Shown: positions 8,338 through 16,800 of the stretch, piece by piece
Layout: each line of letters opens with the position of its first letter
Numbering within the stretch: the first letter of the stretch is position 1
Origin: Granulicella sp.
GTDB lineage: Bacteria; Acidobacteriota; Terriglobia; Terriglobales; Acidobacteriaceae
Length of the DNA stretch: 64,000 nucleotides
NCBI GenBank assembly: GCA_025408425.1
Contig: JANXYX010000040.1
Location: 1 to 64,000 of the forward strand
Direction: 5' to 3'
Position numbers and translations under genes: made by a program
The notes under the pieces: generated by a model
What the model was told of the DNA's origin: nothing
What the model saw: only the letters and a program-made list of their open reading frames with translations
Databases searched by the model: none

Positions 8338-9492
8338 ATGACGGCAGCGCATACAATGAAAGGCATGCGTGGGTGGTCCTTTCCTATCGGTCGATTTCTC
8401 GGAGTGGATGTCCGCATCCATACTTTCTTTTTGCTCCTGCTGGGGCTGTCGATCAGCTACGCATCGATGGGCGGCGCCACGGGTGGACGCGGCATTGGAC
8501 TTTGGCTGCTGCTGGTGCTGGCCGTGGTCGTACGCGAGGTCGCGCGGGCAATTGCCGCCGCCTGGTACGGTCTGGAGACTCGCAGTCTCTTACTGCTGCC
8601 AACTGGCGGTCTGATGAGCTACGCCTCGCCGGAAGCCACCGAACGAGCATCAACACCAGAGATGCAGAAGCGAATGGCGATTATTGGGCCAATCGCGAAT
8701 CTCGGCTTTGGCGTGCTGTTGGGTGCGCTGACCATGGTGATTGCCCCGCAGGTGAATCTCTTTGAACGCCCCTGGATTACGCCCGCGCACCTGCTGCGGG
8801 CTGCCGTGTGGGTTAATCTGCTGCTGGGCGCAGTGAATCTGTTGCCAGCTGCACCATTGGATGGCGGTCGCGTGTTTCGGGGCGAGTTTGCAAAGTCCCA
8901 TGGTGGCGCCAAGGGATCAAGAACGGTAGCCGGTATCGGTCAGATCATCTCGTTCGGGCTGATTGTCGCCGGCATTCTACTGCCTAATATGTGGCTGCTG
9001 GTGATGGGAGTATTCGTCTTGATCGGCGCGCGGATGGAGGATCAAGGCCTGCTGCTGCAGACCGATGTCGACGCAGTACGGATGCGCGATGTGATGCTGA
9101 TAGAGTTCAGCACACTGTCCGCCTCAGACACGCTGGAAGATGCGCTGCAGCGCTCGATCCACTCACTGCAGGATGTGTTTCCCGTGGTCCGCGGCGGAAA
9201 CCTGGTCGGCGCGGTCTCGCGGCAGGGCATCGTCGAAGCACTGCAGACGGAAGGCAACGGCTACGTGCAGGGCGTGATGACGCGGTCGTTCCAGACGGCG
9301 CAGCCCGACGACTCACTGGTGAAGACGCTGCGGAAGATTGTGGCTGGGCAGGGAGCGCAGCTGGTGCCCGTGGTGCAGGGCGATCGCATCGTCGGCATCA
9401 TTACGCCGCAAAATCTCTCCCACTCGATGACGATGTTGAATCAGCGTCGCAGGATGCGCGAACGGATTGCCGAAGAGGACAATGACCGCTGA
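8338..9492 (+). CDS. Site-2-protease-like (M50) membrane protein with CBS pair, active-site His missing
   Basis: A 384-residue polytopic membrane protein. The N-terminal part has the S2P (M50B) layout: a GRFLGVDVRIHTFF opening, multiple hydrophobic helices, and the third conserved motif NLLPAAPLDGGRVFRG with D175 intact. C-terminal residues from about 243 form two CBS-like repeats (VFPVVRGGNLVGAVS and LVPVVQGDRIVGIIT). The zinc motif expected as HExxH reads REVAR (R66, E67, R70), so both metal-binding histidines are gone and proteolysis is unlikely. Later in-frame ATGs (8356, 8365) are possible starts. Its stop overlaps the rsmI start by 11 bases. Confidence 0.85.
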   Translation: MTAAHTMKGMRGWSFPIGRFLGVDVRIHTFFLLLLGLSISYASMGGATGGRGIGLWLLLVLAVVVREVARAIAAAWYGLETRSLLLLPTGGLMSYASPEATERASTPEMQKRMAIIGPIANLGFGVLLGALTMVIAPQVNLFERPWITPAHLLRAAVWVNLLLGAVNLLPAAPLDGGRVFRGEFAKSHGGAKGSRTVAGIGQIISFGLIVAGILLPNMWLLVMGVFVLIGARMEDQGLLLQTDVDAVRMRDVMLIEFSTLSASDTLEDALQRSIHSLQDVFPVVRGGNLVGAVSRQGIVEALQTEGNGYVQGVMTRSFQTAQPDDSLVKTLRKIVAGQGAQLVPVVQGDRIVGIITPQNLSHSMTMLNQRRRMRERIAEEDNDR

Positions 9493-10390
9493 AGCCGAGT
9501 TCAGCACCGAAGTGAAGTCACCGGCGTCCGCGAACAAGCCGCTGGCCCCGGGACTCTATCTGGTGGCGACACCGATCGGAAACCTTGAAGACATTACCCT
9601 GCGAGCGTTGCGGATTCTGCGCTCAGTCGACCGGATCGCTTGCGAAGACACCCGGCAGACGCAGAAGCTGCTGAATCACTTCGACATCAAGACCCCAACA
9701 GTCAGCTATCACATGCACAATGAGCTGGCGCGCACCGAAGAGCTCACCGCGGAGTTAAAAGCCGGGGGGCGCATCGCTGTCGTCAGTGATGCAGGAACCC
9801 CAGGCATTGCAGACCCCGGGGGCCAGATCGCACAAGCGGCGATTGCCGCGGGGATTGACGTGTTTCCGGTTCCAGGGGCGAACGCTGCGATCAGCGGTTT
9901 GATTGCGAGTGGATTGCCAACGGAGTGCTTCACCTTCCACGGATTTCTACCCGCCAAGGGAGGCCAGCGGAAGACTGCGCTGGAGGCTCTGCCACGCGAC
10001 GGCGCAACCCATATCTTCTACGAGGCTCCACACCGCATCGAGGACACGCTGGCGGATCTGGAGACCGTCTTCGGCGCAACGCAACATGTTGTAATCGCCC
10101 GCGAACTCACCAAGCTCCACGAGGAGTTTCTGCGCGGGCCGGTAGCTGAACTCCGTAAAACACTGGCCGCCAGGACAGTTCGCGGTGAGATTGTTCTGCT
10201 GCTGGCTCCAACGGTCGCCGAGGCAACCGCAAAGGAGCAGCGGGCCAGTATCGCAGTCGAAGTTGCCGCGCTAATGAAGTCCGAGGGAATCAGCGAGATG
10301 GACGCCCTGAAGCGAGTGGCCCGGGACCGGGGAATCGGCAAGAGTGAAGCCTATCGCGAGCTGCAGCGGGAGCAAAACCGGCTACGCTAA
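9482..10390 (+). CDS. rsmI: 16S rRNA (cytidine(1402)-2'-O)-methyltransferase RsmI
   Basis: A 302-residue tetrapyrrole-methylase-fold enzyme that modifies C1402 of 16S rRNA. Signature segments are GLYLVATPIGNLEDITLRA, ACEDTRQTQKLL, VVSDAGTPGIADPG, VPGANAAISGLIASG, FHGFLPAKGGQR and FYEAPHRI. The ATG at 9482 is chosen because the longer frame starts deep inside the upstream membrane-protein gene, which it overlaps by 11 bases. The C-terminal tail (ISEMDALKRVARDRGIGKSEAYREL) is the usual RsmI small domain. Confidence 0.95.
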   Translation: MTAEAEFSTEVKSPASANKPLAPGLYLVATPIGNLEDITLRALRILRSVDRIACEDTRQTQKLLNHFDIKTPTVSYHMHNELARTEELTAELKAGGRIAVVSDAGTPGIADPGGQIAQAAIAAGIDVFPVPGANAAISGLIASGLPTECFTFHGFLPAKGGQRKTALEALPRDGATHIFYEAPHRIEDTLADLETVFGATQHVVIARELTKLHEEFLRGPVAELRKTLAARTVRGEIVLLLAPTVAEATAKEQRASIAVEVAALMKSEGISEMDALKRVARDRGIGKSEAYRELQREQNRLR

Positions 10391-10469
10391 CAACTCTGCG
10401 ATGCATATACTTGGCGTGGCCGCTCCAGCTTCACCTTGCAGCCATCCATCCGCAACTCAGGAGCATTCG

Positions 10470-11336
10470 ATGAAGCGTTTGATCATTTTCCTGCTGGCAA
10501 CCGCATTGTGCAGTGGGATCTTCGCGACCACCGCCGCTGCAGCCGGTAAACCGGCCGCTTACGACAGGCTTTACGTCTTCGGAGACAGCTATTCTGACAT
10601 CGGCGCCGGCTATCTGGATGGCAACGGCCCTACGGCGGTTGCCTATCTGTCGGAGCAGCTCGGGCTAAAGCTTTTACCCTCAACAGCCTCCGATGCCAAC
10701 GGCAACAGCCTCGACTTCGCAGTTAGCGGTGCCCAGACCGGTGCAGGAAAGGGACTCACCGTGGGAGAGGCGCTGCTTGGCGTTGGGATGCGCAACCAGG
10801 TGGAAGACTTCGCGGCCAGGGTCCGCGCACACACCATCAGCTTCAACCCCACCACTACGCTCTTCTTCCTCGCAGGCGGCCTGAACGACGGCAATCTGAC
10901 CAGCGAGACGACGCTGGCGAACTTGCAGGAAGAGATTCAAACCCTCTACAGCCTGGGCGCTCGAAGGTTCGTAGTCGCCTTGCTGCCGACCGCAATCCCC
11001 ACCTTCAGCGCCGTGGGCAAGCGACTTAATCCTGAGCTGGCTCGCATCCCTGACGAACAAATGCATAATCTGCCGGGCGCACAGATCAGATTGAGCCACT
11101 GGGGACCATTCTTTGATGAGGTTATGCAGCATCCGGCCCAATATGGAATCGAGAATACGATCGATTCCTGTGCAGGCCGAAAGATCTTCCACGAGGACAC
11201 AACCCCCTGTGCGACGCCGCAGGCGTACTTTTACTACCACAAGGGGCATCCCTCGACAGCGGTGCACAAAGCAGTCGGGGAGATGCTTTACAAGGAGATC
11301 TCCTCAGCGGAGTCAATGACTGCTGGCAGCAACTGA
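10470..11336 (+). CDS. Secreted GDSL/SGNH-family esterase-lipase
   Basis: A 288-residue secreted hydrolase. A signal peptide covers about residues 1-24 (MKRLIIFLLATALC to AAAAG). The block I motif YVFGDSYSD carries the nucleophilic Ser, block III reads GGLNDG (Asn in the oxyanion hole), and HKGHPSTAVH holds the catalytic His. CAGGAG seven bases before the ATG at 10470 fixes the start; the longer upstream frame lacks such support. The closest style is phospholipase/lecithinase/haemolysin-type GDSL enzymes; the substrate is unknown. Confidence 0.9.
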   Translation: MKRLIIFLLATALCSGIFATTAAAAGKPAAYDRLYVFGDSYSDIGAGYLDGNGPTAVAYLSEQLGLKLLPSTASDANGNSLDFAVSGAQTGAGKGLTVGEALLGVGMRNQVEDFAARVRAHTISFNPTTTLFFLAGGLNDGNLTSETTLANLQEEIQTLYSLGARRFVVALLPTAIPTFSAVGKRLNPELARIPDEQMHNLPGAQIRLSHWGPFFDEVMQHPAQYGIENTIDSCAGRKIFHEDTTPCATPQAYFYYHKGHPSTAVHKAVGEMLYKEISSAESMTAGSN

Positions 11337-11368
11337 CTCCAATGAGGGAAAGTCCCTGAAAAGAATTG

Positions 11369-11782
11369 CTATTCCCTGCCCTTCACACGGTCGTACTCGT
11401 AGACGTCGCTGGTAGTCCCAAGTGCCTCGTTATAAAGGCTTGTGGAGCCGGTAGCTTCCTTCAGTTCTTCGCTGAACTCGTGGATCGCACGGAGATGGTC
11501 GGCAGTCGCCGGGATCTCAATGTGGCTGGTTTTGAGGAACTTTTGGTAGCCGCGATCCGTCAAACGTGAGATCTCGCCGTTCAGCAGCCAACCAGGACGG
11601 CTCAGCACCAATACTGTGTTATCTGGGGCAGCGGCGATCTCTGCCGCACAGCCATATTTCCGCACCTGAAAGGCATTCGGAGTGCGCTTTGCACCCTCAT
11701 GGGCCGGAGCAACATCGAATCGTTGGCTACCAAGGTTGGAGAGGACGTCATTGAAGCTGCGTAGTGTTGCTTTCTTTGCCAT
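11369..11782 (-). CDS. Hypothetical protein
   Basis: A 137-residue soluble protein, unrecognised. It begins MAKKATLRSFNDVLSNLG and contains a Tyr/Gly-rich centre (NGEISRLTDRGYQKFL), then a charged helical C-terminus (HEFSEELKEATG). No signal peptide, membrane helix or metal motif. It lies alone on the minus strand, divergent from cysM with 89 bases between the starts. Because of the start-to-start arrangement it could share a regulatory region with the sulfur module; that is speculative. Confidence 0.75.
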   Translation of the reverse strand: MAKKATLRSFNDVLSNLGSQRFDVAPAHEGAKRTPNAFQVRKYGCAAEIAAAPDNTVLVLSRPGWLLNGEISRLTDRGYQKFLKTSHIEIPATADHLRAIHEFSEELKEATGSTSLYNEALGTTSDVYEYDRVKGRE

Positions 11783-11871
11783 AATTTAGACTCGGATTAA
11801 CTGTCGCACATTCGCAGTTCTCCATCAATCGGCATTCTGAAGATGCCAAAAGGAACACAACCGGAAACGAA

Positions 11872-12810
11872 ATGATTGCTACTGAAAAAAAGACGCTTGG
11901 AACAACCATCCTCGATCGTATCGGGAACACACCGCTGGTGCGCCTGGATCGCCTCACCGAACACCTGCCCGGGATCCAGATCGTAGGCAAGGCAGAGTGG
12001 GCCAACCCCGGCGGATCCGTGAAGGACCGTGCTGCATCATCCATCGTGACGGACGCCATGAAGCGCGGACTGTTAGGAAATGGCCGAGGCCTGCTGGACG
12101 CAACCAGTGGCAATACCGGCATCGCCTACGCCATGCTGGGCGCCGCTCTGCGATTCCCTGTGACGCTCTGCATGCCTTCCAACGTCTCACAGGAACGCAA
12201 GCGCTACCTGAACGCATACGGTGCCGAGGTGATATGGACCAACCCCGCAGATGGCTCTGATGGCGCGATTCGCAAGGCGCGTGAGATTGTTGCTGCCGAG
12301 CCCGACCGCTACTACTACGCTGACCAGTACTCCAATGACGAGAACTGGAAAGCCCATTACAGAACCACAGCGAACGAGATCTGGAAGCAGACCGAGGGGC
12401 AGGTCACACACTTTGTCGCAGCGCTGGGTACCAGCGGAACGTTTATGGGAACTACGCGGCGCCTCAAGGAGTTGAACCCCAGGATCCAGTGCGTCTCCAT
12501 GCAGCCAGACTCGCCGTTTAACGGTCTCGAGGGACTGAAGCACATGGCAACCGCCATCGTCCCCAGGATCTATGACCCCAACCTGGCCGACATGAATATC
12601 GAGATGGCAACCGAACGGGCCTACAAGATGGCCAAGTTCCTGGGCCGCAACCAGGGAGTGCTGGTGGGCGTATCGGCCGCAGCAGCTACCGCGGCAGCTC
12701 TTCAGATAGCCGAGGAAGAAGCGGCTAACGGACGTGAGGCCGTCATCGTGACCATACTGTGCGACGGCGCGGAAAAATACATGAGCGAACGCTTCTGGAC
12801 GGAGGACTAA
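11872..12810 (+). CDS. cysM: Cysteine synthase (CysM type), first gene of a sulfur-carrier module
   Basis: A 312-residue PLP-dependent beta-replacement enzyme. It shows IGNTPLVRLDRL, the PLP lysine in NPGGSVKDRAA, the substrate loop TSGNTGIAYA, and the phosphate-binding GTSGTFMG. In actinobacterial CysM the sulfur donor is a thiocarboxylated carrier (CysO) instead of free sulfide. The next three genes encode a JAMM protease, a MoaD/ThiS-like carrier and a MoeB-rhodanese protein, so the same chemistry is inferred here. The next gene starts four bases after its stop. Confidence 0.93.
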   Translation: MIATEKKTLGTTILDRIGNTPLVRLDRLTEHLPGIQIVGKAEWANPGGSVKDRAASSIVTDAMKRGLLGNGRGLLDATSGNTGIAYAMLGAALRFPVTLCMPSNVSQERKRYLNAYGAEVIWTNPADGSDGAIRKAREIVAAEPDRYYYADQYSNDENWKAHYRTTANEIWKQTEGQVTHFVAALGTSGTFMGTTRRLKELNPRIQCVSMQPDSPFNGLEGLKHMATAIVPRIYDPNLADMNIEMATERAYKMAKFLGRNQGVLVGVSAAAATAAALQIAEEEAANGREAVIVTILCDGAEKYMSERFWTED

Positions 12811-12814
12811 TCGG

Positions 12815-13288
12815 ATGCTTCGCTTGGACTATGCAGAGTACGAAGCTCTACGCGCACATGGCGAAGAGACATACCCGAATGAGTGTTGCGGCGTGCTGCT
12901 TGGCAAGAGTGAAAGCGGTAACGGCAACCATGTGAGCGCCATTGTGCGCGCCGGCAACACGCGGACCGACTCCGCCCACAACCGCTACAACATTGCCCCC
13001 ATCGAGTTGGTTCGGATTCAACGGGAGGCACGCGGGCGAGGTCTCGATATCGTTGGCTTCTACCACTCGCACCCAGACCATCCGGCCCAATGGTCGCCGA
13101 CAGATTTTGCCGAAGCCCACTGGTTAGGCTGCTCCTACGTCATCACCAGCGTAGAGCAGGGCAAGGCTGTTCTGACAAATTCATTTCAACTCCTCGGAAC
13201 CGGTGAGGACGACAAACAGTTTCACGACGAAAGTATCGAGATCAATCTTGCCGCCACCAAGGCGCAGGCACAGGAAGGCAACGAATGA
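12815..13288 (+). CDS. JAMM/MPN+ metalloprotease (Mec/QbsD-like)
   Basis: A 157-residue JAB1/MPN+ domain protein. All zinc-site elements are present: E23 in NECCG, then H84-S-H86 with S94 and D97 in HSHPDHPAQWSPTD, a perfect HxHx7Sx2D motif. Known bacterial relatives either release cysteine from a carrier-cysteine adduct (Mec+) or trim a carrier C-terminus to expose Gly-Gly (QbsD). Its stop overlaps the start of the carrier gene by four bases (ATGA), and that carrier has a C-terminal extension beyond GG, favouring a maturation role. Confidence 0.92.
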   Translation: MLRLDYAEYEALRAHGEETYPNECCGVLLGKSESGNGNHVSAIVRAGNTRTDSAHNRYNIAPIELVRIQREARGRGLDIVGFYHSHPDHPAQWSPTDFAEAHWLGCSYVITSVEQGKAVLTNSFQLLGTGEDDKQFHDESIEINLAATKAQAQEGNE

Positions 13289-13566
13289 AGATTCACATCC
13301 CCACCCCATTACGCACCTACACTGGCGGACAGGAGACGGTCACCGTCTCTGGTACAACCGTCAACGGCGCGTTGGAGCAGCTCACAACCACTTACCCTGA
13401 GCTGAAATCAAACCTCTTTACCGCGGATGGAAAGCTGCGCTCCTTCGTCAACGTCTACCTCAACGACGATGACATCCGTTACCTGCCGGAGAAGGAAGCT
13501 GCGCCCACCAACGAAAACGACGAGCTCACGATTATCCCGTCCATCGCCGGCGGCTGTTGTCTGTAA
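13285..13566 (+). CDS. MoaD/ThiS-family sulfur carrier with GGCCL tail (CysO-like)
   Basis: A 93-residue ubiquitin-like sulfur carrier. Beta-grasp features include the N-terminal KIHIPTPLRTYTGG, the RSFVNVYLNDDDIRYL segment, and DELTIIPSIAGG close to the end. The conserved Gly-Gly (89-90) is followed by Cys-Cys-Leu, so the protein is presumably inactive until the three residues are removed. The JAMM gene directly upstream overlaps it, and the MoeB-like activator follows 87 bp later. It probably supplies sulfur to CysM; a role in molybdopterin or thiamine synthesis cannot be excluded. Confidence 0.92.
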   Translation: MKIHIPTPLRTYTGGQETVTVSGTTVNGALEQLTTTYPELKSNLFTADGKLRSFVNVYLNDDDIRYLPEKEAAPTNENDELTIIPSIAGGCCL

Positions 13567-13653
13567 CCGTCACAGTCTCACTTTGTAACTCTTACAGGAA
13601 CATAAATCGACGCACGCAGCAATGCTCGCAAAGGCGAGCGAAGGACAGATCTA

Positions 13654-14874
13654 ATGGCAACCGCAACTGAAGAAGTAACTCTCCCAAAACTTACCAATGA
13701 TGAGATAGCTCGCTACTCCCGGCACCTGATCCTGCCCGAGGTGGGCATGGAGGGCCAGCAGAAGCTGAAGGCTGCTCGCGTCCTGTGCGTCGGTACTGGC
13801 GGCCTGGGCGCTCCCCTTGCTCTCTATCTTGCAGCGGCTGGCGTCGGCACGCTTGGCCTGGTCGACTTCGACACCGTCGACAAGAGCAATCTGCAGCGGC
13901 AGATCATTCACTCCACCAACACCGTTGGCATGTTGAAGGTCGACTCCGCCGAGTTGATGCTTCATGGCCTCAATCCGAATCTGAACGTCGTGAAGTTCAA
14001 CACCATGCTGACTAGTGCGAATGCTCTTGAAATCTTCAAGGACTTCGACATCATCGCGGACGGCACCGACAACTTCCAGACACGCTACCTGGTCAACGAC
14101 GCATGCGTCCTGACAGGCAAGCCGAATGCCTACGGCTCAATCTTCCGCTTCGAAGGACAGGCCAGCGTATTCGCCACAAAGGAAGGCCCCTGCTACCGCT
14201 GCCTCTATCCCGAGCCACCACCGCCCGGACTGGTTCCCTCCTGCGCTGAGGGCGGCGTACTGGGCATCCTACCTGGACTCGTCGGCATCATTCAGGCAAC
14301 TGAAGTCATCAAGCTAATCCTCGGAATCGGTGAGCCGCTGGTTGGCCGCCTGCTTCTGGTCGATGCTCTCGGCATGGGCTTCCGCACCTTGAAGCTGCGC
14401 AAGAATCCTGACTGCCCTGCCTGCGGCACGAATCCGACGGTGACGGAACTGATCGACTACGACCAGTTCTGCGGCATCGCCAAACCGACCACAGTTGGGC
14501 CGCTGGAAGTTGCACAGAACATGGCTGTTGGCGATGCGCCCATCGTCGATGGCATTCCGCAGATCTCCGTAGAAACTCTGAAGCTGAAGCTGGATGAAGC
14601 GGAGGACATCTTCATTCTCGACGTACGCGAGTTGCATGAGTATCCGATTGCGAACCTGGGTGCGCCGCTGATTCCAGTGGGCGAGCTTGAAAAGCGTGTC
14701 GGCGAACTTGCCGCACAACGTGACCGCGAAGTCATCATCCACTGCCGCTCCGGTGCACGCAGCCAGAAGGCAGCACTAATCCTCAAACAGGCTGGCTTCA
14801 CCAACGTATCGAATCTCTCGGGCGGAATTCTCGCCTGGGCCGACAAGATCGACCCTTCAATGCCAAAGTACTAA
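13654..14874 (+). CDS. moeZ: MoeB/ThiF-type adenylyltransferase fused to rhodanese (MoeBR/MoeZ-like)
   Basis: A 406-residue activator of sulfur carriers. The N-terminal E1-like domain has RYSRHLILPEVG, the ATP-binding GTGGLGAPLALYLAAAGVG, DNFQTRYLVND, zinc cysteines in CYRCL and CPACG, and the cysteine loop SCAEGGVLG. The C-terminal rhodanese domain (from about residue 300) has the active-site Cys in HCRSGARS. Together they adenylate and then thiocarboxylate a Gly-Gly carrier terminus. It ends the four-gene sulfur module and is followed by a terminator. Confidence 0.94.
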   Translation: MATATEEVTLPKLTNDEIARYSRHLILPEVGMEGQQKLKAARVLCVGTGGLGAPLALYLAAAGVGTLGLVDFDTVDKSNLQRQIIHSTNTVGMLKVDSAELMLHGLNPNLNVVKFNTMLTSANALEIFKDFDIIADGTDNFQTRYLVNDACVLTGKPNAYGSIFRFEGQASVFATKEGPCYRCLYPEPPPPGLVPSCAEGGVLGILPGLVGIIQATEVIKLILGIGEPLVGRLLLVDALGMGFRTLKLRKNPDCPACGTNPTVTELIDYDQFCGIAKPTTVGPLEVAQNMAVGDAPIVDGIPQISVETLKLKLDEAEDIFILDVRELHEYPIANLGAPLIPVGELEKRVGELAAQRDREVIIHCRSGARSQKAALILKQAGFTNVSNLSGGILAWADKIDPSMPKY

Positions 14875-14890
14875 CCCCGCCTACGGACAA

Positions 14891-14929
14891 AAGAAACGGC
14901 GCACCACTTGGGTGCGCCGTTTCTTTTTG
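14891..14929 (+). terminator. Bidirectional terminator between the sulfur module and hom
   Basis: A 14-bp stem AGAAACGGCGCACC / GGTGCGCCGTTTCT with a five-base loop, then a T-run on the plus strand and an A-rich flank that becomes a T-run on the minus strand. It separates convergent moeZ and hom. Confidence 0.9.
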
Positions 14930-14940
14930 TCAGGACTGAA

Positions 14941-16263
14941 CTACGGTTCGTCTGGCTTGTCGTCGATCTGCAACATCTGCAGGCAGAGTGGACGCTCAAG
15001 CATGCAATCCAGCTTGGCCAGTGACGCCAGGGCGCGCTCAATGGTAGAGGTCAGGCACGGCTCTGTCGTAACAACGAAAGGCAGGCGGTGCTTGGGATAA
15101 CCTGGCCGCTGCAGAATGGAGTCGATATTTGCCCCGACCTTGGCCAGTGCCCCGGAGATGGCCGAGACAATACCGGGCTTGTCATCCACAACAAACCTCA
15201 GGTAGTGCGGAGCCATAAACTCGCCCGTCACCTTGCGCTTGCGCACGGGCAACTGCACCGGCCGGGATCCTTGCGCTACCGCCAGCAGGTCGGAGACCAC
15301 CGCTACGGCCGTGGGTTCACCACCGGCTCCGTGGCCGGAGAACACCACATCGCCGCCGAATCTGCCGCTAACCACCACCATGTTCTGCGTACCGTGCGAC
15401 CACGCGATCGGAGACGCCAGCGGCACCAGCATCGGCGCGACGCGGGCATGTACCAGAGTGCCTTCGACCTGGGCGCGGGAGACCTGCCGGATCGTGCAGT
15501 TCAACTCCTTCGCGTAGGAGAAATCAATCGCCTCAATCGTGGAGATGGTCTGCGTTGTGACAGCGTCAGGATCGAGTTCCGCATGCAGCGCAATGCGCGA
15601 CAGGATGCAAAGCTTCGCACGGGCATCGTATCCGTCAACGTCGGCGGAGGGGTCAGCCTCGGCGTACCCTAACTGCTGTGCGTCGGCTAGAACGGTTGCA
15701 TAGTCCGCGCCAGCTTCCATACGGCTCAGGATGTAGTTGCATGTACCGTTGACGATGCCGCTGAGGCGAGCGACCTGGTCTCCGCAAAGCCCTTGCAGGA
15801 TGCCAGGAATCACCGGCACGCCCCCAGCAACGGCGGCCCCATGGACCAGTTGCACGTTATGCTTTGCGGCGAGCTTCCCGAGGCTTGCACCGCGGTAGGC
15901 GATCAGCTGCTTATTCGCCGTCACGACTGACTTGCCCGACGCCAATGCCTTGCGCAGCCAGCCCTCGACCGGGTTGATCCCACCTATCAATTCGATAACG
16001 ATATCGACGTTCGACTTGAGGATGACATCGATATTGTCCGTCCAAACGACCGTGCCTGGGACACGTTTCGCGGCGGGCGAGGTGCGCTTGCGCTCGACGT
16101 CGCGGTTGAAGATGTGGGTCAGTTGGATGCCGGGAAACCTTGATGCCGCCAGCACCGCAGCGACTGAGCTGCCAACTGTTCCGAAGCCCAGCAGCGCAAC
16201 CTTCACGACTCTGTTTGCCTTACCTGACTTTGCCTGTAATTGCTTCTTGCTCTTCGTTACCAT
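14941..16263 (-). CDS. hom: Homoserine dehydrogenase
   Basis: A 440-residue protein that reduces aspartate semialdehyde to homoserine for threonine and methionine synthesis. It has the NAD(P)-binding VALLGFGTVGSSVAAVL, VIELIGGINPVEGWLRKAL, SVVTANKQLIAYRG, the catalytic-domain NGTCNYILSRM and GYAEADPSADVDGYDARAKL, and a C-terminal ACT-like domain (LRFVVDDKPGIVSAISGALAKVG) for feedback control. The start at ATG 16263 is chosen because the longer frame would run through guaD out of phase. It begins four bases after the guaD stop, so both are probably co-transcribed. Confidence 0.95.
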   Translation of the reverse strand: MVTKSKKQLQAKSGKANRVVKVALLGFGTVGSSVAAVLAASRFPGIQLTHIFNRDVERKRTSPAAKRVPGTVVWTDNIDVILKSNVDIVIELIGGINPVEGWLRKALASGKSVVTANKQLIAYRGASLGKLAAKHNVQLVHGAAVAGGVPVIPGILQGLCGDQVARLSGIVNGTCNYILSRMEAGADYATVLADAQQLGYAEADPSADVDGYDARAKLCILSRIALHAELDPDAVTTQTISTIEAIDFSYAKELNCTIRQVSRAQVEGTLVHARVAPMLVPLASPIAWSHGTQNMVVVSGRFGGDVVFSGHGAGGEPTAVAVVSDLLAVAQGSRPVQLPVRKRKVTGEFMAPHYLRFVVDDKPGIVSAISGALAKVGANIDSILQRPGYPKHRLPFVVTTEPCLTSTIERALASLAKLDCMLERPLCLQMLQIDDKPDEP

Positions 16264-16267
16264 GCGT

Positions 16268-16741
16268 TTAGTATTCGATTCTGCCGGCGTATTCGCGCCA
16301 GGCGTTAAAGCTCGATATGGCATTCTCCCGCAGCAAGTTGATGATGGGGATGCTGCGCCGTTCGTGGGGACGCTGAATCTCTTCGTACAGGAAAGCGTCA
16401 TCAAAGCCTGCATCCGCGGCGTCGGCGGCGGTGCTGCCGTAAAAGATCGCCGCGCAGCGGGCCCAATAGATCGCTGCCAGGCACATGGGGCAGGGCTCGC
16501 AGCTGGTGTAGATCTCGCAGCCATCCAGCACGAAGGTGCCAAGCTTGGCGCAAGCGCTGCGTATTGCCACCACTTCCGCATGCGCCGTGGGATCGTTATT
16601 CGCGGTCACCATGTTCGAACCCGTCGCCAGCACCTCGCCATTGTGGACAACGACTGCACCAAAGGGGCCGCCGCGTCCGGAGATGACGCTCTCCGTGGCC
16701 AGTTCGATGGCCTGTTGCATAAAGATAGGATTTCCCTGCAT
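16268..16741 (-). CDS. guaD: Guanine deaminase (CDA fold)
   Basis: A 157-residue zinc nucleobase deaminase. The sequence closely follows the pattern of Bacillus subtilis GuaD as I recall it: GGPFGAVVV, NDPTAHAEVVAIR (zinc His and proton-shuttle Glu), YTSCEPCPMCLAAIYWAR (two zinc Cys), and an ending in a Glu-Tyr dipeptide. It converts guanine to xanthine, the substrate of xanthine dehydrogenase encoded further right. It is divergent from allB with 59 bases between, which fits a shared purine-catabolic control region. hom follows immediately. Confidence 0.9.
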   Translation of the reverse strand: MQGNPIFMQQAIELATESVISGRGGPFGAVVVHNGEVLATGSNMVTANNDPTAHAEVVAIRSACAKLGTFVLDGCEIYTSCEPCPMCLAAIYWARCAAIFYGSTAADAADAGFDDAFLYEEIQRPHERRSIPIINLLRENAISSFNAWREYAGRIEY

Positions 16742-16800
16742 TCGCTAATATCCTTAGTCAAGCGCCGCGCAACGAGAGAGTCACGGAGTATCAAGATTAT

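Noticed and set aside
16264..16581. N-terminal extension of homoserine dehydrogenase to 546 residues
   Set aside because: The extra 106 residues overlap guaD in another frame and are Ala/Pro-rich without homology to the family; ATG 16263 matches normal hom starts.
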